DNA of 12,041 bases, taken from NCBI GenBank assembly GCA_009786295.1, contig WQTN01000116.1:1-12041 (forward strand), given 5' to 3'. Shown piece after piece: positions 6,579-12,041 of this stretch (the first letter of the stretch is position 1; every line of letters begins with the position of its first letter). Both the position numbers and the translations under genes were made by a program. The DNA comes from Methanomassiliicoccaceae archaeon. Its GTDB lineage: Archaea > Thermoplasmatota > Thermoplasmata > Methanomassiliicoccales > Methanomethylophilaceae. The notes beneath the pieces were generated by a model. The model searched no databases, had not been told where the DNA came from, and saw only the letters and a program-made list of their open reading frames with translations.

Positions 6579-6868
6579 TATTTATCCTCCTGTACCAGTC
6601 CATATCTGGTAATTTTATTTTTCAAAAAGAAAGCTTCCCATACTGCGAATATGGGGATAATCATCGCTATGCTTAGAATGAATGGTTCTATTCCAATATC
6701 GAAATAGTCTCCTCCCTCCATAAGCCACCCCAAAGTATGATCAATAAAAATCATGGCAGTTGTTGCCCAGAGCACCAGTGCAAGATTTCTGAGACCATAT
6801 CTTTTGCTATTTTCAAGATATGAATAAGTGACTATCAAAGCAGCCACAGCGAACATGATCAACCACAT
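6578..6868 (-). CDS. Small three-helix membrane protein A, unknown function
   Basis: This 96-residue protein, first gene of the pair, is unrecognised. It has three hydrophobic segments at about residues 1-17, 28-48 and 62-82, with D43-H44 at the end of helix 2, an acidic loop (E51, D54, D58) and a charged C-terminal tail. The reading frame stays open to 6898, but the start at 6868 is chosen because GGAG (6877-6880) lies eight bases upstream and translation then begins directly in a membrane segment (MWLIMF). The extra residues of the longer form would come from a hairpin-forming leader. A TATA box TTTAAATA is centred about 55 bases upstream, so the transcript has a leader of roughly 25-30 bases. 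The bicistronic arrangement implies two subunits of one membrane complex. Confidence 0.78.
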   Translation of the reverse strand: MWLIMFAVAALIVTYSYLENSKRYGLRNLALVLWATTAMIFIDHTLGWLMEGGDYFDIGIEPFILSIAMIIPIFAVWEAFFLKNKITRYGLVQEDK

Positions 6869-6881
6869 GCAGTTATCTCCG

Positions 6882-6964
6882 TTGCGGTATTTCCGCAATA
6901 AATCCTAATGCATACGAATTATTTAAAGTGTGTTATTAAGTGATACAAAATATTTTTTCGTATG
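6882..6964 (-). promoter_or_regulatory. Promoter region of the small membrane protein pair
   Basis: The minus strand carries TTTAAATA (6920-6927), a close match to the archaeal TATA box. The expected transcription start is near 6895. A hairpin TTGCGG-N5-CCGCAA (6882-6898) would fall at the very 5' end of the message, just before the Shine-Dalgarno. Flanking the TATA box are two perfect inverted 8-mers, CATACGAA (6911-6918) and TTCGTATG (6957-6964), possible operator half-sites. Confidence 0.6.
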
Positions 6965-7019
6965 TGATTAATCGCCCGTTATCATTATTGTCTATGAAAA
7001 TCGGTCGTCAGGACATAAC

Positions 7020-7049
7020 ATCTTGGATATAGGTTAATTAATAAACAAA
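7020..7049 (+). promoter_or_regulatory. Probable promoter of nadE
   Basis: There is no Shine-Dalgarno before nadE. GGATATAGG (7025-7033) lies about 20 bases before the ATG at 7050, and TTAATTAATAAA (7034-7045) is the more TATA-like stretch. The second element would fit a leaderless start at the in-frame ATG 7065 better than at 7050. Which pair is used cannot be decided from sequence. Confidence 0.4.
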
Positions 7050-7862
7050 ATGATATTTATCGACATGGTCGGCAGAACAGTTCACACAATCACGAAGGAG
7101 GACATCGATGTCATAGTCGGCTTTATAAGAGGTGTTGTGAAGGACACGGGAAGCAAAGGTCTCGTGATAGGCGCCAGCGGAGGTCTGGACTCTGCAGTGA
7201 CCACAAAACTCTGTGCAGACGCCATAGGTGCGAAGAATGTTCTCAATATATTCATGCCGTCCTCTGTCACGCCGCTTGCGGACCATGTTCTGACAAAGGA
7301 CCTGAGTAGGCTGTGGGGTACCCAATACAAGGTGATCGATGTGCAGCCAGCGATAGACCTGTTTGCCGGAATGTTCTCGTCAAGCCCGGCGGCGCTGTTG
7401 GAAAAGGGAAACACCTCCGCAAGGTGCAGGATGATAGTACTGTACAACAGAGCAAAGAAAATGAATTATCTCGTAGCGGGGACCATGAACAGAAGCGAGT
7501 GCATGATGGGATATTTCACAAAATCCGGGGACGGAGCGTCCGACCTCTATCCCATCATCGGCCTTTACAAAACGCAGGTGTGGCAGGTGGCAGAGATGAT
7601 AGGCGTCCCGAAAGAGGTCATCAAAAAGGTACCGACGGCCGGTCTCTGGGAAGGGCAGACCGACGAGGACGAGATGGGCATAACGTACCGCGATCTGGAC
7701 ATTGTGCTGAACGGCATGACACTTGGGCTGTCTGATTCAGAGATCGCGAAAGACGCAAAGATAGACACATCGAAGATCCTGGAGATAAAAAACACAGTTA
7801 AAATGATGGAGCACAAAAGGAGTGCACCATACCGTCCCGACATTACCTTCAATGACCTCTGA
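7050..7862 (+). CDS. nadE: NH3-dependent NAD(+) synthetase
   Basis: This 270-residue cytosolic enzyme amidates deamido-NAD to NAD with ATP and ammonia, the last step of NAD synthesis. The N-type PP-loop SGGLDS is at 43-48. Other family blocks follow in order: GNTSARCRM (120-128), GTMNRSE (144-150), FTKSGDGASDLYPI (156-169), GLYKTQVW (171-178) and PTAGLWEGQTDEDEMG (195-210). The length is that of the single-domain, ammonia-using form; no glutaminase or nitrilase domain is fused, so ammonia must come from elsewhere. An alternative start is the ATG at 7065 (residue 6), which would remove five residues without touching any motif. The gene diverges from the membrane pair and is followed after 41 bases by tRNA-Glu. 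The stop is TGA. Confidence 0.94.
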   Translation: MIFIDMVGRTVHTITKEDIDVIVGFIRGVVKDTGSKGLVIGASGGLDSAVTTKLCADAIGAKNVLNIFMPSSVTPLADHVLTKDLSRLWGTQYKVIDVQPAIDLFAGMFSSSPAALLEKGNTSARCRMIVLYNRAKKMNYLVAGTMNRSECMMGYFTKSGDGASDLYPIIGLYKTQVWQVAEMIGVPKEVIKKVPTAGLWEGQTDEDEMGITYRDLDIVLNGMTLGLSDSEIAKDAKIDTSKILEIKNTVKMMEHKRSAPYRPDITFNDL

Positions 7863-7865
7863 CGT

Positions 7866-7882
7866 TAGAAAATTTTATTAGT
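7866..7882 (+). promoter_or_regulatory. Probable TATA box of tRNA-Glu
   Basis: The AT-rich stretch AAAATTTTATTA (about 7869-7880) is centred roughly 29 bases before the mature 5' end of the tRNA. This is the expected position for an archaeal box A. It lies immediately after the nadE stop, so the tRNA is probably transcribed on its own. Confidence 0.5.
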
Positions 7883-7903
7883 GAAATCGTAATGGTGGGG
7901 TAA

Positions 7904-7976
7904 GCTCTGGTAGTGTAGCGGCCAATCATGAAGCCCTCTCGAGGCTTCGACTCGGGTTCAAATCCCGACCAGAGCA
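7904..7976 (+). tRNA. tRNA-Glu (anticodon CTC)
   Basis: A full cloverleaf can be drawn. Acceptor GCTCTGG (7904-7910) pairs with CCAGAGC (7969-7975), with discriminator A7976. The D stem is GTG/CAT. Anticodon stem AAGCC/GGCTT (7931-7935, 7943-7947) encloses CTCTCGA, giving anticodon CTC at 7938-7940. T stem TCGGG/CCCGA (7952-7956, 7964-7968) encloses TTCAAAT. CTC reads the glutamate codon GAG. CCA is not encoded (the next bases are CTG), so it must be added after transcription. There is no intron. A T-rich run (7979-7988) follows and probably ends transcription. Confidence 0.96.
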
Positions 7977-7989
7977 CTGTTCCTTTTTC
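7977..7989 (+). terminator. T-rich terminator after tRNA-Glu
   Basis: The bases right after the tRNA read CTGTTCCTTTTTC, an oligo-T tract directly downstream of a structured RNA. Oligo-T is the usual archaeal termination signal, so this likely ends the tRNA transcript. No separate hairpin is seen. Confidence 0.45.
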
Positions 7990-8272
7990 AAGCAAGCAGT
8001 TTGTGGCGTCTGTTGTAAGTTCCGTTTTGCAGATTCGATGATAATGATCTGATTCAAAGACGGTCGCGGGCATTGTATCAAACTGCGTTGCGTGTAAATA
8101 AAAATTTAAACTTATGGTGTAAAAATGTACCAAAACCGCTAAAACTAGGGTGTAAAAATGTACTGAAATGGCTAAAATCATGTAGTAAAAATGTACCAAA
8201 ACCGCTAAAACTAGGGTGCAAAAATGCAGAAACGGCAAAAGAATAATAAACAAATTTTACATATAGCAATAT
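7990..8272. other. Intergenic region holding the repeat array and the ATPase gene promoter
   Basis: From 7990 to about 8100 no gene, tRNA or strong structure is seen. An AT-rich TATA-like AAATTTAAA (8102-8110) precedes the repeat array. After the array, AATAATAAA (8242-8250) lies about 26 bases before the GTG at 8273 and is the best candidate TATA box for a leaderless ATPase message. A 6-bp inverted repeat, ACATAT-N4-ATATGT (8259-8274), overlaps the start codon. A minus-strand open frame crosses this region but also runs antisense through tRNA-Glu and is not regarded as a gene. Confidence 0.5.
8116..8243. repeat. Four tandem 33-bp repeats upstream of the AAA ATPase gene
   Basis: Four contiguous units start at 8116, 8149, 8182 and 8215, a period of exactly 33 bp. 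The core of units 1-3 is GTAAAAATGTAC, followed by a CGCTAAAAC or GGCTAAAAT block. Unit 4 is degenerate (GCAAAAATGCAG, then CGGCAAAAG). Units 1 and 3 share an identical 34-base stretch (8119-8152 and 8185-8218), whereas unit 2 differs in its second half. Thus a 66-bp double unit may have been duplicated. The array ends about 30 bp before the ATPase start codon. There are no spacers, so it is not a CRISPR array. A role as multiple protein-binding sites (iteron-like, about three helical turns apart) is inference. Confidence 0.85.
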
Positions 8273-9607
8273 GTGTACAGGCTTGCTTACGAGGAACTGC
8301 TGGAATGGAAGAACGACAAGAAACGCCGACCGCTGTTACTGGAAGGTGTAAGGCAGTGCGGCAAGACATACCTGCTGAAAGAGTTCGGAAAAAAGAATTA
8401 TGACAATGTGGTCTATCTTAACTTTGAGGGTAACGATGATCTTATAGGGATATTCGAGCCGAACCTCGATACCGATCGCATACTGGCAAGATTGGTGACC
8501 TTCTCCCGTGAGAAAATAGAGCCGGGAAAGACGCTGATAATCTTTGATGAGATACAAGCCTGCGGCAGAGCATTGACTTCTTTGAAGTATTTCTGCGAGG
8601 ACGCCCCTGAATACCACATCGCTTGCGCAGGTTCCCTTCTCGGAGTGATTATGACAAAACCCCATTCCTTCCCCGTAGGTAAGGTGGACAGGATACAAAT
8701 GTTCCCTATGAATTTCAAAGAGTTTCTTCTTGCCCACGGAGAGGATCTTCTTGTAGAAGAGATGGACAAATTTGATCCTACAGACAACTTCTTGGCTCCG
8801 TTTGCAAGCAGACTGGAATTTTATCTGGACTTGTTTCTCACCATCGGAGGGATGCCGGCTGCAGTAATGTCTTGGATGGATGACAGAGACATCAAAAAAG
8901 TCGATAGAATCCTTGATCTTATCACAAAGGATTATGAGAAGGACTTCTCCAAACATGCTGCAGGGATAGTAGAAAAACTCCTGCTGATATGGAACTCTGT
9001 GCCGGGACAGCTGGCCAGAGAGAATAAAAAGTTCATGTTCGGTCATGTGAAAACAGGAGCAAGGGCAAGCGATCTAGAAGATGCGTTGCAATGGCTTATC
9101 AGCGCCGGTCTGCTGTACAAGGTGAAACTCGTGAATCCTCCACGCATGCCGCTGGCAATGTTTGCCGATAATACATATTTTAAACTCTACATGTCCGATG
9201 TTGGTATTCTTCGCAGGATGATGAAACTGAATTCCTGTTTCGATACAGATAATGCAAAAGGCTCAGAGTTGTTCAAAGGAGCCATAGTAGAAAATTATGT
9301 CCATAATGAGTTAGTGTCCGTTAATAGAACAGTTCCGTTCTTTTGGAGGTCGGAGGGGACAGCAGAGGTCGATTTCATTGTCCCGCATGGTACGGATGCT
9401 ATACCGATCGAAGTGAAGTCTGGCAGAAAAGCATCTTCAAAAAGCCTGTGTGCATATATCGACCGGTTCAAACCAAAGATTGCAATCATCACGTCGTTGG
9501 ACGCAGCAGATGACGGCGCAGTGAAAAAGATCCCGTTGTTTAGCATCTGGAGGTATACTGCTCTTGTCCCGGAAACAAAGATGCAGTTACCTGAATGGTA
9601 TAAATGA
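8273..9607 (+). CDS. AAA ATPase with DUF4143-type C-terminal domain (AAA_14 family)
   Basis: This 444-residue protein belongs to the widespread but poorly characterised ATPase family that joins an AAA_14 domain to a DUF4143 domain. Walker A is GVRQCGKT (25-32) in the typical context LLLEGVRQCGKTYLL. Walker B is LIIFDEIQ (88-95), and a sensor-like CAGSLLGV lies at 118-125. The C-terminus has a PD-(D/E)XK nuclease-like pattern: E340 (AIVENYV), then E365-V-D367-F, then IPIEVKSG (377-384) with E380 and K382. Whether it cuts DNA is not known. The GTG start at 8273 is chosen because a TAG lies three codons upstream in frame and the family N-terminus (MYRLAYEELLEW) begins there; there is no Shine-Dalgarno. 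It sits behind a tandem repeat array and between unrelated housekeeping-type genes, consistent with an acquired accessory gene. The stop is TGA. Confidence 0.88.
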   Translation: MYRLAYEELLEWKNDKKRRPLLLEGVRQCGKTYLLKEFGKKNYDNVVYLNFEGNDDLIGIFEPNLDTDRILARLVTFSREKIEPGKTLIIFDEIQACGRALTSLKYFCEDAPEYHIACAGSLLGVIMTKPHSFPVGKVDRIQMFPMNFKEFLLAHGEDLLVEEMDKFDPTDNFLAPFASRLEFYLDLFLTIGGMPAAVMSWMDDRDIKKVDRILDLITKDYEKDFSKHAAGIVEKLLLIWNSVPGQLARENKKFMFGHVKTGARASDLEDALQWLISAGLLYKVKLVNPPRMPLAMFADNTYFKLYMSDVGILRRMMKLNSCFDTDNAKGSELFKGAIVENYVHNELVSVNRTVPFFWRSEGTAEVDFIVPHGTDAIPIEVKSGRKASSKSLCAYIDRFKPKIAIITSLDAADDGAVKKIPLFSIWRYTALVPETKMQLPEWYK

Positions 9608-9630
9608 AACAAAGAACTTCATTGTTTTTT
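9601..9630. terminator. Shared terminator-like region between convergent ATPase and methyltransferase genes
   Basis: The two stop codons are 11 bases apart. AATGAA (9603-9608) and TTCATT (9618-9623) form a 6-bp inverted repeat that includes both stops. On the plus strand it is followed by G and six Ts (9625-9630), a plausible termination site for the ATPase gene. The stem is weak and AT-rich, so the T-run is probably the main signal. The minus-strand side is less T-rich. Confidence 0.45.
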
Positions 9631-10257
9631 GCCGATAATGATGTGATATTCACTATCGCTCTGCTCAAAGATAACAGATAAGCCGGCTTTATCGAACATA
9701 GATCTCAGTTCTTCTATGCACGGCAGCACATCCTTCTGAATATGGCGGCTGCTGTGGCTGTGGACATGATTGATATGGTCGCGGGATGAGGAGTGGGCAA
9801 TGGCAAATATGCCGCCGGACCTCAATGCCTTGGCAAATATGCCGATCGCCCTCTGATGATCGGTGAAATGAGGGAAGGATGAGTAGCTCACGACAACTTC
9901 GAATTCCTTTTCATATGCCAGATCATAGATGTCGGCGGCCTCGAATAGGATATTGGGATGTTCGGACGAAGGGAATTTTTCTCTGCATCTGCGTATCATT
10001 CTCTCGGAGAAATCCACTGCACGGACCGAACCCGTCGTCAGATATTCTTCATAGAAAGGTATCATCACGCCCGTGCCTGTCCCGACATCAAGTATCCTCT
10101 CATTTCCTTTCAGGTTAAGGAGAGATGTTATGTAGCGGACCTTTTTCTCTTCGTGAATAGAGATTTTGTCCCATTCATCGGCAAGCTTATCGAAGAACTC
10201 TTTCTGATCTTCTCCAGGCGCTGGGTCATGGTGATTTTTGCAGTGTCCGTGTTCCAT
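9619..10257 (-). CDS. Histidine-rich class I SAM-dependent methyltransferase-like protein, third gene of an ABC transporter operon
   Basis: This 212-residue protein has a class I methyltransferase fold signature: motif I LDVGTGTG (56-63), an acidic strand end VDFSE (81-85), a motif similar to motif II/III around AADIYDL (107-113), and a post-motif LRSGGIFAIAH (145-155). Two histidine clusters are unusual: the N-terminus (H3, H5, C6, H9, H10) and a central run (H155, H161, H164, H166, H168, H172). They suggest metal binding. The substrate is unknown. It follows the ABC ATPase by nine bases and has a GAGG ribosome site about eight bases before its ATG, so it is cotranscribed with a metal-chelate-type transporter. 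It could modify or release the imported chelate, or act as a metal carrier; both are inference. The stop is TGA. Confidence 0.82.
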   Translation of the reverse strand: MEHGHCKNHHDPAPGEDQKEFFDKLADEWDKISIHEEKKVRYITSLLNLKGNERILDVGTGTGVMIPFYEEYLTTGSVRAVDFSERMIRRCREKFPSSEHPNILFEAADIYDLAYEKEFEVVVSYSSFPHFTDHQRAIGIFAKALRSGGIFAIAHSSSRDHINHVHSHSSRHIQKDVLPCIEELRSMFDKAGLSVIFEQSDSEYHIIIGKKQ

Positions 10258-10266
10258 TTTGGATCC

Positions 10267-11019
10267 TCATTTAGGTATTATTACAGGTATTCCGTTGACC
10301 TTCTCAACAAATGTATCCACATGATATGTGGACCTTATGTTCTGGGGCGTGATTATCTCATGGCCTCCCGCCGCGAATATCCTTCCTTCATGCATCAGAA
10401 CGAATTTGTCTGAATAGCGCACGGCAAGGTTGAGGTCATGTATGGTCATTACCGCCGCCATATGATTTTTCTGAACTATTTTTCTGATTGTTCGCATGAT
10501 CATATGCTGATTCGAGATGTCCAAACTGCTTGTCGGTTCGTCCATGAGGATGACATCGGGCTGCTGCGCGAGCGCTCTGGCTATTTGCACAAGCTGGTAC
10601 TCTCCGCCGCTGATCTCATCCACATATCTCAGGGAGAGGTTCTTCAGCCCCATCAGGTCGACGATGCGGCCGACAAGCCTGAGGTCCTTCTCTGTAGCAT
10701 CCCAGTCTATGTACGGCCTCCTTCCGAGAAGGACCGCATCAAAGACGGTCATCCTCGAGACCTCTCCTCGTTGGGGGACATATCCCATTTGTTTCGCGGC
10801 TTCTCTGCTGCTCATCTTGTGGATGTCCTCGCCGTCTATCATCACGCTTCCTCCTTTAGGCTCAAGCACCTTGTTCAGGCACTTCAGGAGCGTTGTCTTT
10901 CCGACGCCGTTCGGCCCGAGAAGCGTCAGGACCTCCTCTTTTTCAACACTGAAGGAAACATTCTCCAGCGTTGGCGTACTGTTATAAGAGAACTCGATCC
11001 CGTTCACTTCCAGCAGCAT
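10267..11019 (-). CDS. ABC transporter ATP-binding protein, FepC/BtuD type (iron-siderophore, haem or corrinoid uptake)
   Basis: This 250-residue ATPase powers the FecCD-type permease encoded just upstream. Visible motifs are Walker A GPNGVGKT (35-42), the Q-loop VPQRG (81-85), a signature ISGGE (136-140) replacing the usual LSGGE/Q, Walker B VILMDEP (156-162), the D-loop SSLD (164-167) and switch histidine H194 (TIHDLN). Length and motif order match the FepC/BtuD family. The frame stays open to 11436, but the start at 11019 is right: it has AGGAGGT (11027-11033) seven bases upstream, shares one base with the permease stop (TGATG), and begins with the family N-terminus MLLEVNGIEFSY. The longer form would overlap the permease gene. 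The substrate cannot be read from this subunit. Confidence 0.94.
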   Translation of the reverse strand: MLLEVNGIEFSYNSTPTLENVSFSVEKEEVLTLLGPNGVGKTTLLKCLNKVLEPKGGSVMIDGEDIHKMSSREAAKQMGYVPQRGEVSRMTVFDAVLLGRRPYIDWDATEKDLRLVGRIVDLMGLKNLSLRYVDEISGGEYQLVQIARALAQQPDVILMDEPTSSLDISNQHMIMRTIRKIVQKNHMAAVMTIHDLNLAVRYSDKFVLMHEGRIFAAGGHEIITPQNIRSTYHVDTFVEKVNGIPVIIPK

Positions 11020-12041
11020 CACCTGTACCTCCTGATCAGCAGATATATGAATAACGGGCCGCCAAGCATTGATGTGATTATTCCTACCGGCAGGACCATT
11101 GGGCTCATGGCGTTCATTCCGATAATATATGAAGCAAGCATTATCATTGCGCCGATGATCATTGCAGCAGGGATCAGGTATCTGTGGTCGCCGCCTATGA
11201 TCATACGCGCTATATGCGGACCAAGAAGACCTATGAAAGCTATTATTCCGAAGAATGAGACGACGACAGCCGATATCAAAGCAGAGAGGACCATTCCGAT
11301 GATCCTTTCCCTTTCGGTATTTATGCCCAGCCCCTTTGCCGTCTCCTCGCCGGAGTCGATCGCATTGTAATCCCACCTGCGGTATATGAAATACATGGCG
11401 CAAGGCAGCAGCACGGCAAAGACAATAATATCCCATTCCCAGGTCGCTCTGCCCATATCGCCGAATGTCCAGCTTACTATGTTCGCCAGCTGCATATCTG
11501 ATGCTATGTACTGCATGAATGTCAGGCCGGCAGTGAACATGGCGCTGATCGCGATCCCGGCAAGCACCATTGTTTCAGCGCTTACTTTTGTAACTTTAGT
11601 AAGCACTAATATTATGGCGGTCGCCAGAAGGCTGAATAGGAACGCACTGATCGTTGTGATGTACGGATTGCTTATCGACACCGAAGAAGTGAAACTTGTA
11701 CCTGCCTGCAGGAATATTATGGCGAACGAGGCGCCGAATGCTGCGGCGTTTGACAGTCCAAGTGTGTAGGGAGAGGCAAGAGGATTCCGGAGGATGCTCT
11801 GCATGACCACTCCGGCAACTGCCAATCCCGCACCAGTCAATATGCAGGCAAAGATACGAATCATTCGTATGTTCCATACATATTGTCCCTGTCCCGAGGC
11901 ATCAAGTGTGAAAATATACTTTATCACATCAAAGAAAGATATGTCTATGTCGCCGATGTTGGCAGTTATGACTACTCCCAAGATGAGAACTAGCACGCAA
12001 ACCAGAATGAACCAGGATTTCTTTTTGACATATGACTTATA
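11019..12041 (-). CDS. FecCD/BtuC-type ABC transporter permease, N-terminus cut off by the right edge
   Basis: 340 residues are visible, with many membrane segments. This is the transmembrane subunit of a metal-chelate importer (iron-siderophore, haem or cobalamin class). Family blocks include GAGLAVAGVVMQ (about visible residues 70-81), NPLASPYTLG (86-95), and near the C-terminus GLLGPHIARM (271-280) with the PVGIITSMLGGPLF stretch that follows. A GTG at 11996 could be taken as start, but the frame stays open to the window edge, and the upstream residues (positively charged KKK, then SWFILVCVLVLILG) are the usual beginning of membrane segment 1. The true start therefore most likely lies just beyond 12041. 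It is first of the three visible genes in its operon; a substrate-binding protein gene is expected further upstream, outside the window. Confidence 0.92.
   Translation of the reverse strand, partial: YKSYVKKKSWFILVCVLVLILGVVITANIGDIDISFFDVIKYIFTLDASGQGQYVWNIRMIRIFACILTGAGLAVAGVVMQSILRNPLASPYTLGLSNAAAFGASFAIIFLQAGTSFTSSVSISNPYITTISAFLFSLLATAIILVLTKVTKVSAETMVLAGIAISAMFTAGLTFMQYIASDMQLANIVSWTFGDMGRATWEWDIIVFAVLLPCAMYFIYRRWDYNAIDSGEETAKGLGINTERERIIGMVLSALISAVVVSFFGIIAFIGLLGPHIARMIIGGDHRYLIPAAMIIGAMIMLASYIIGMNAMSPMVLPVGIITSMLGGPLFIYLLIRRYR

Noticed and set aside
6237..6707. Plus-strand open frame opposite the membrane protein pair
   Set aside because: It is antisense to two genes that have their own promoter, Shine-Dalgarno sites and terminator, and its translation (rich in His, Cys and Ser) resembles no family.
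8116..8243. CRISPR array
   Set aside because: The units are directly contiguous 33-bp repeats with no unique spacers, and no cas gene is in the window.
7849..8253. Minus-strand open frame of 134 codons with an 11-residue hydrophobic repeat across the 33-bp array
   Set aside because: The repeat period is a multiple of three, which keeps the frame open by itself. The frame runs antisense through the whole tRNA-Glu gene and into nadE, and the protein has no recognisable domain.
10438..11370. Plus-strand open frame of 310 codons opposite the ABC transporter genes
   Set aside because: It is entirely antisense to a well-supported ATPase and permease, with composition that reflects their complementary codons and no recognisable motif.
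11020..11436. N-terminal extension of the ABC ATPase frame
   Set aside because: It overlaps the permease gene in another frame, encodes an atypical Cys/Arg/His-rich sequence, and the ATG at 11019 has a strong Shine-Dalgarno and the family N-terminus.

Overview
The window looks like a chromosomal piece of a methanogenic archaeon, most likely of the order Methanomassiliicoccales. The evidence is a complete set of coenzyme F430 biosynthesis genes in one operon, archaeal TATA-like boxes, several probable leaderless starts, tRNAs without an encoded CCA, and no TAG stop codon in any of the 13 genes (11 TGA, 2 TAA). Avoidance of TAG fits a lineage that decodes TAG as pyrrolysine. The order-level assignment is inference, not a database result.

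Layout. The left edge (1-49, minus strand) holds the 5' part of a tRNA-Ser(GGA). A divergent intergenic region follows, then five tightly coupled plus-strand genes (207-5371) in the order cfbC-cfbA-cfbE-cfbD-cfbB. Together they encode the F430 pathway: nickel insertion into sirohydrochlorin (CfbA), a,c-diamidation (CfbB), reductive cyclisation (CfbC/CfbD) and closure of the last ring by a Mur-ligase-like enzyme (CfbE). The CfbA here is a fused double-length protein, unlike the short homodimeric enzyme of many methanogens. With no intergenic base between them, a convergent nitrilase-superfamily gene follows (5372-6151, minus). Its catalytic cysteine position is glycine.

The middle (6216-6868, minus) carries a two-gene unit for small three-helix membrane proteins that resemble each other weakly. 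It has a clear TATA box upstream and a terminator-like hairpin downstream. Divergently, on the plus strand, lie an ammonia-dependent NAD synthetase (nadE, 7050-7862) and a tRNA-Glu(CTC) gene (7904-7976).

The right third looks more accessory. A 33-bp tandem repeat array (8116-8243) sits just before an AAA ATPase with a DUF4143-type, PD-(D/E)XK-like C-terminus (8273-9607). Convergent to it is a minus-strand operon that enters from beyond the right edge: a FecCD-type ABC permease (N-terminus cut by the window), its ATPase, and a histidine-rich SAM-dependent methyltransferase. This looks like an uptake system for iron-siderophore, haem or corrinoid-type metal chelates with an attached modifying or metal-handling enzyme. 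Its substrate-binding protein is not in the window.
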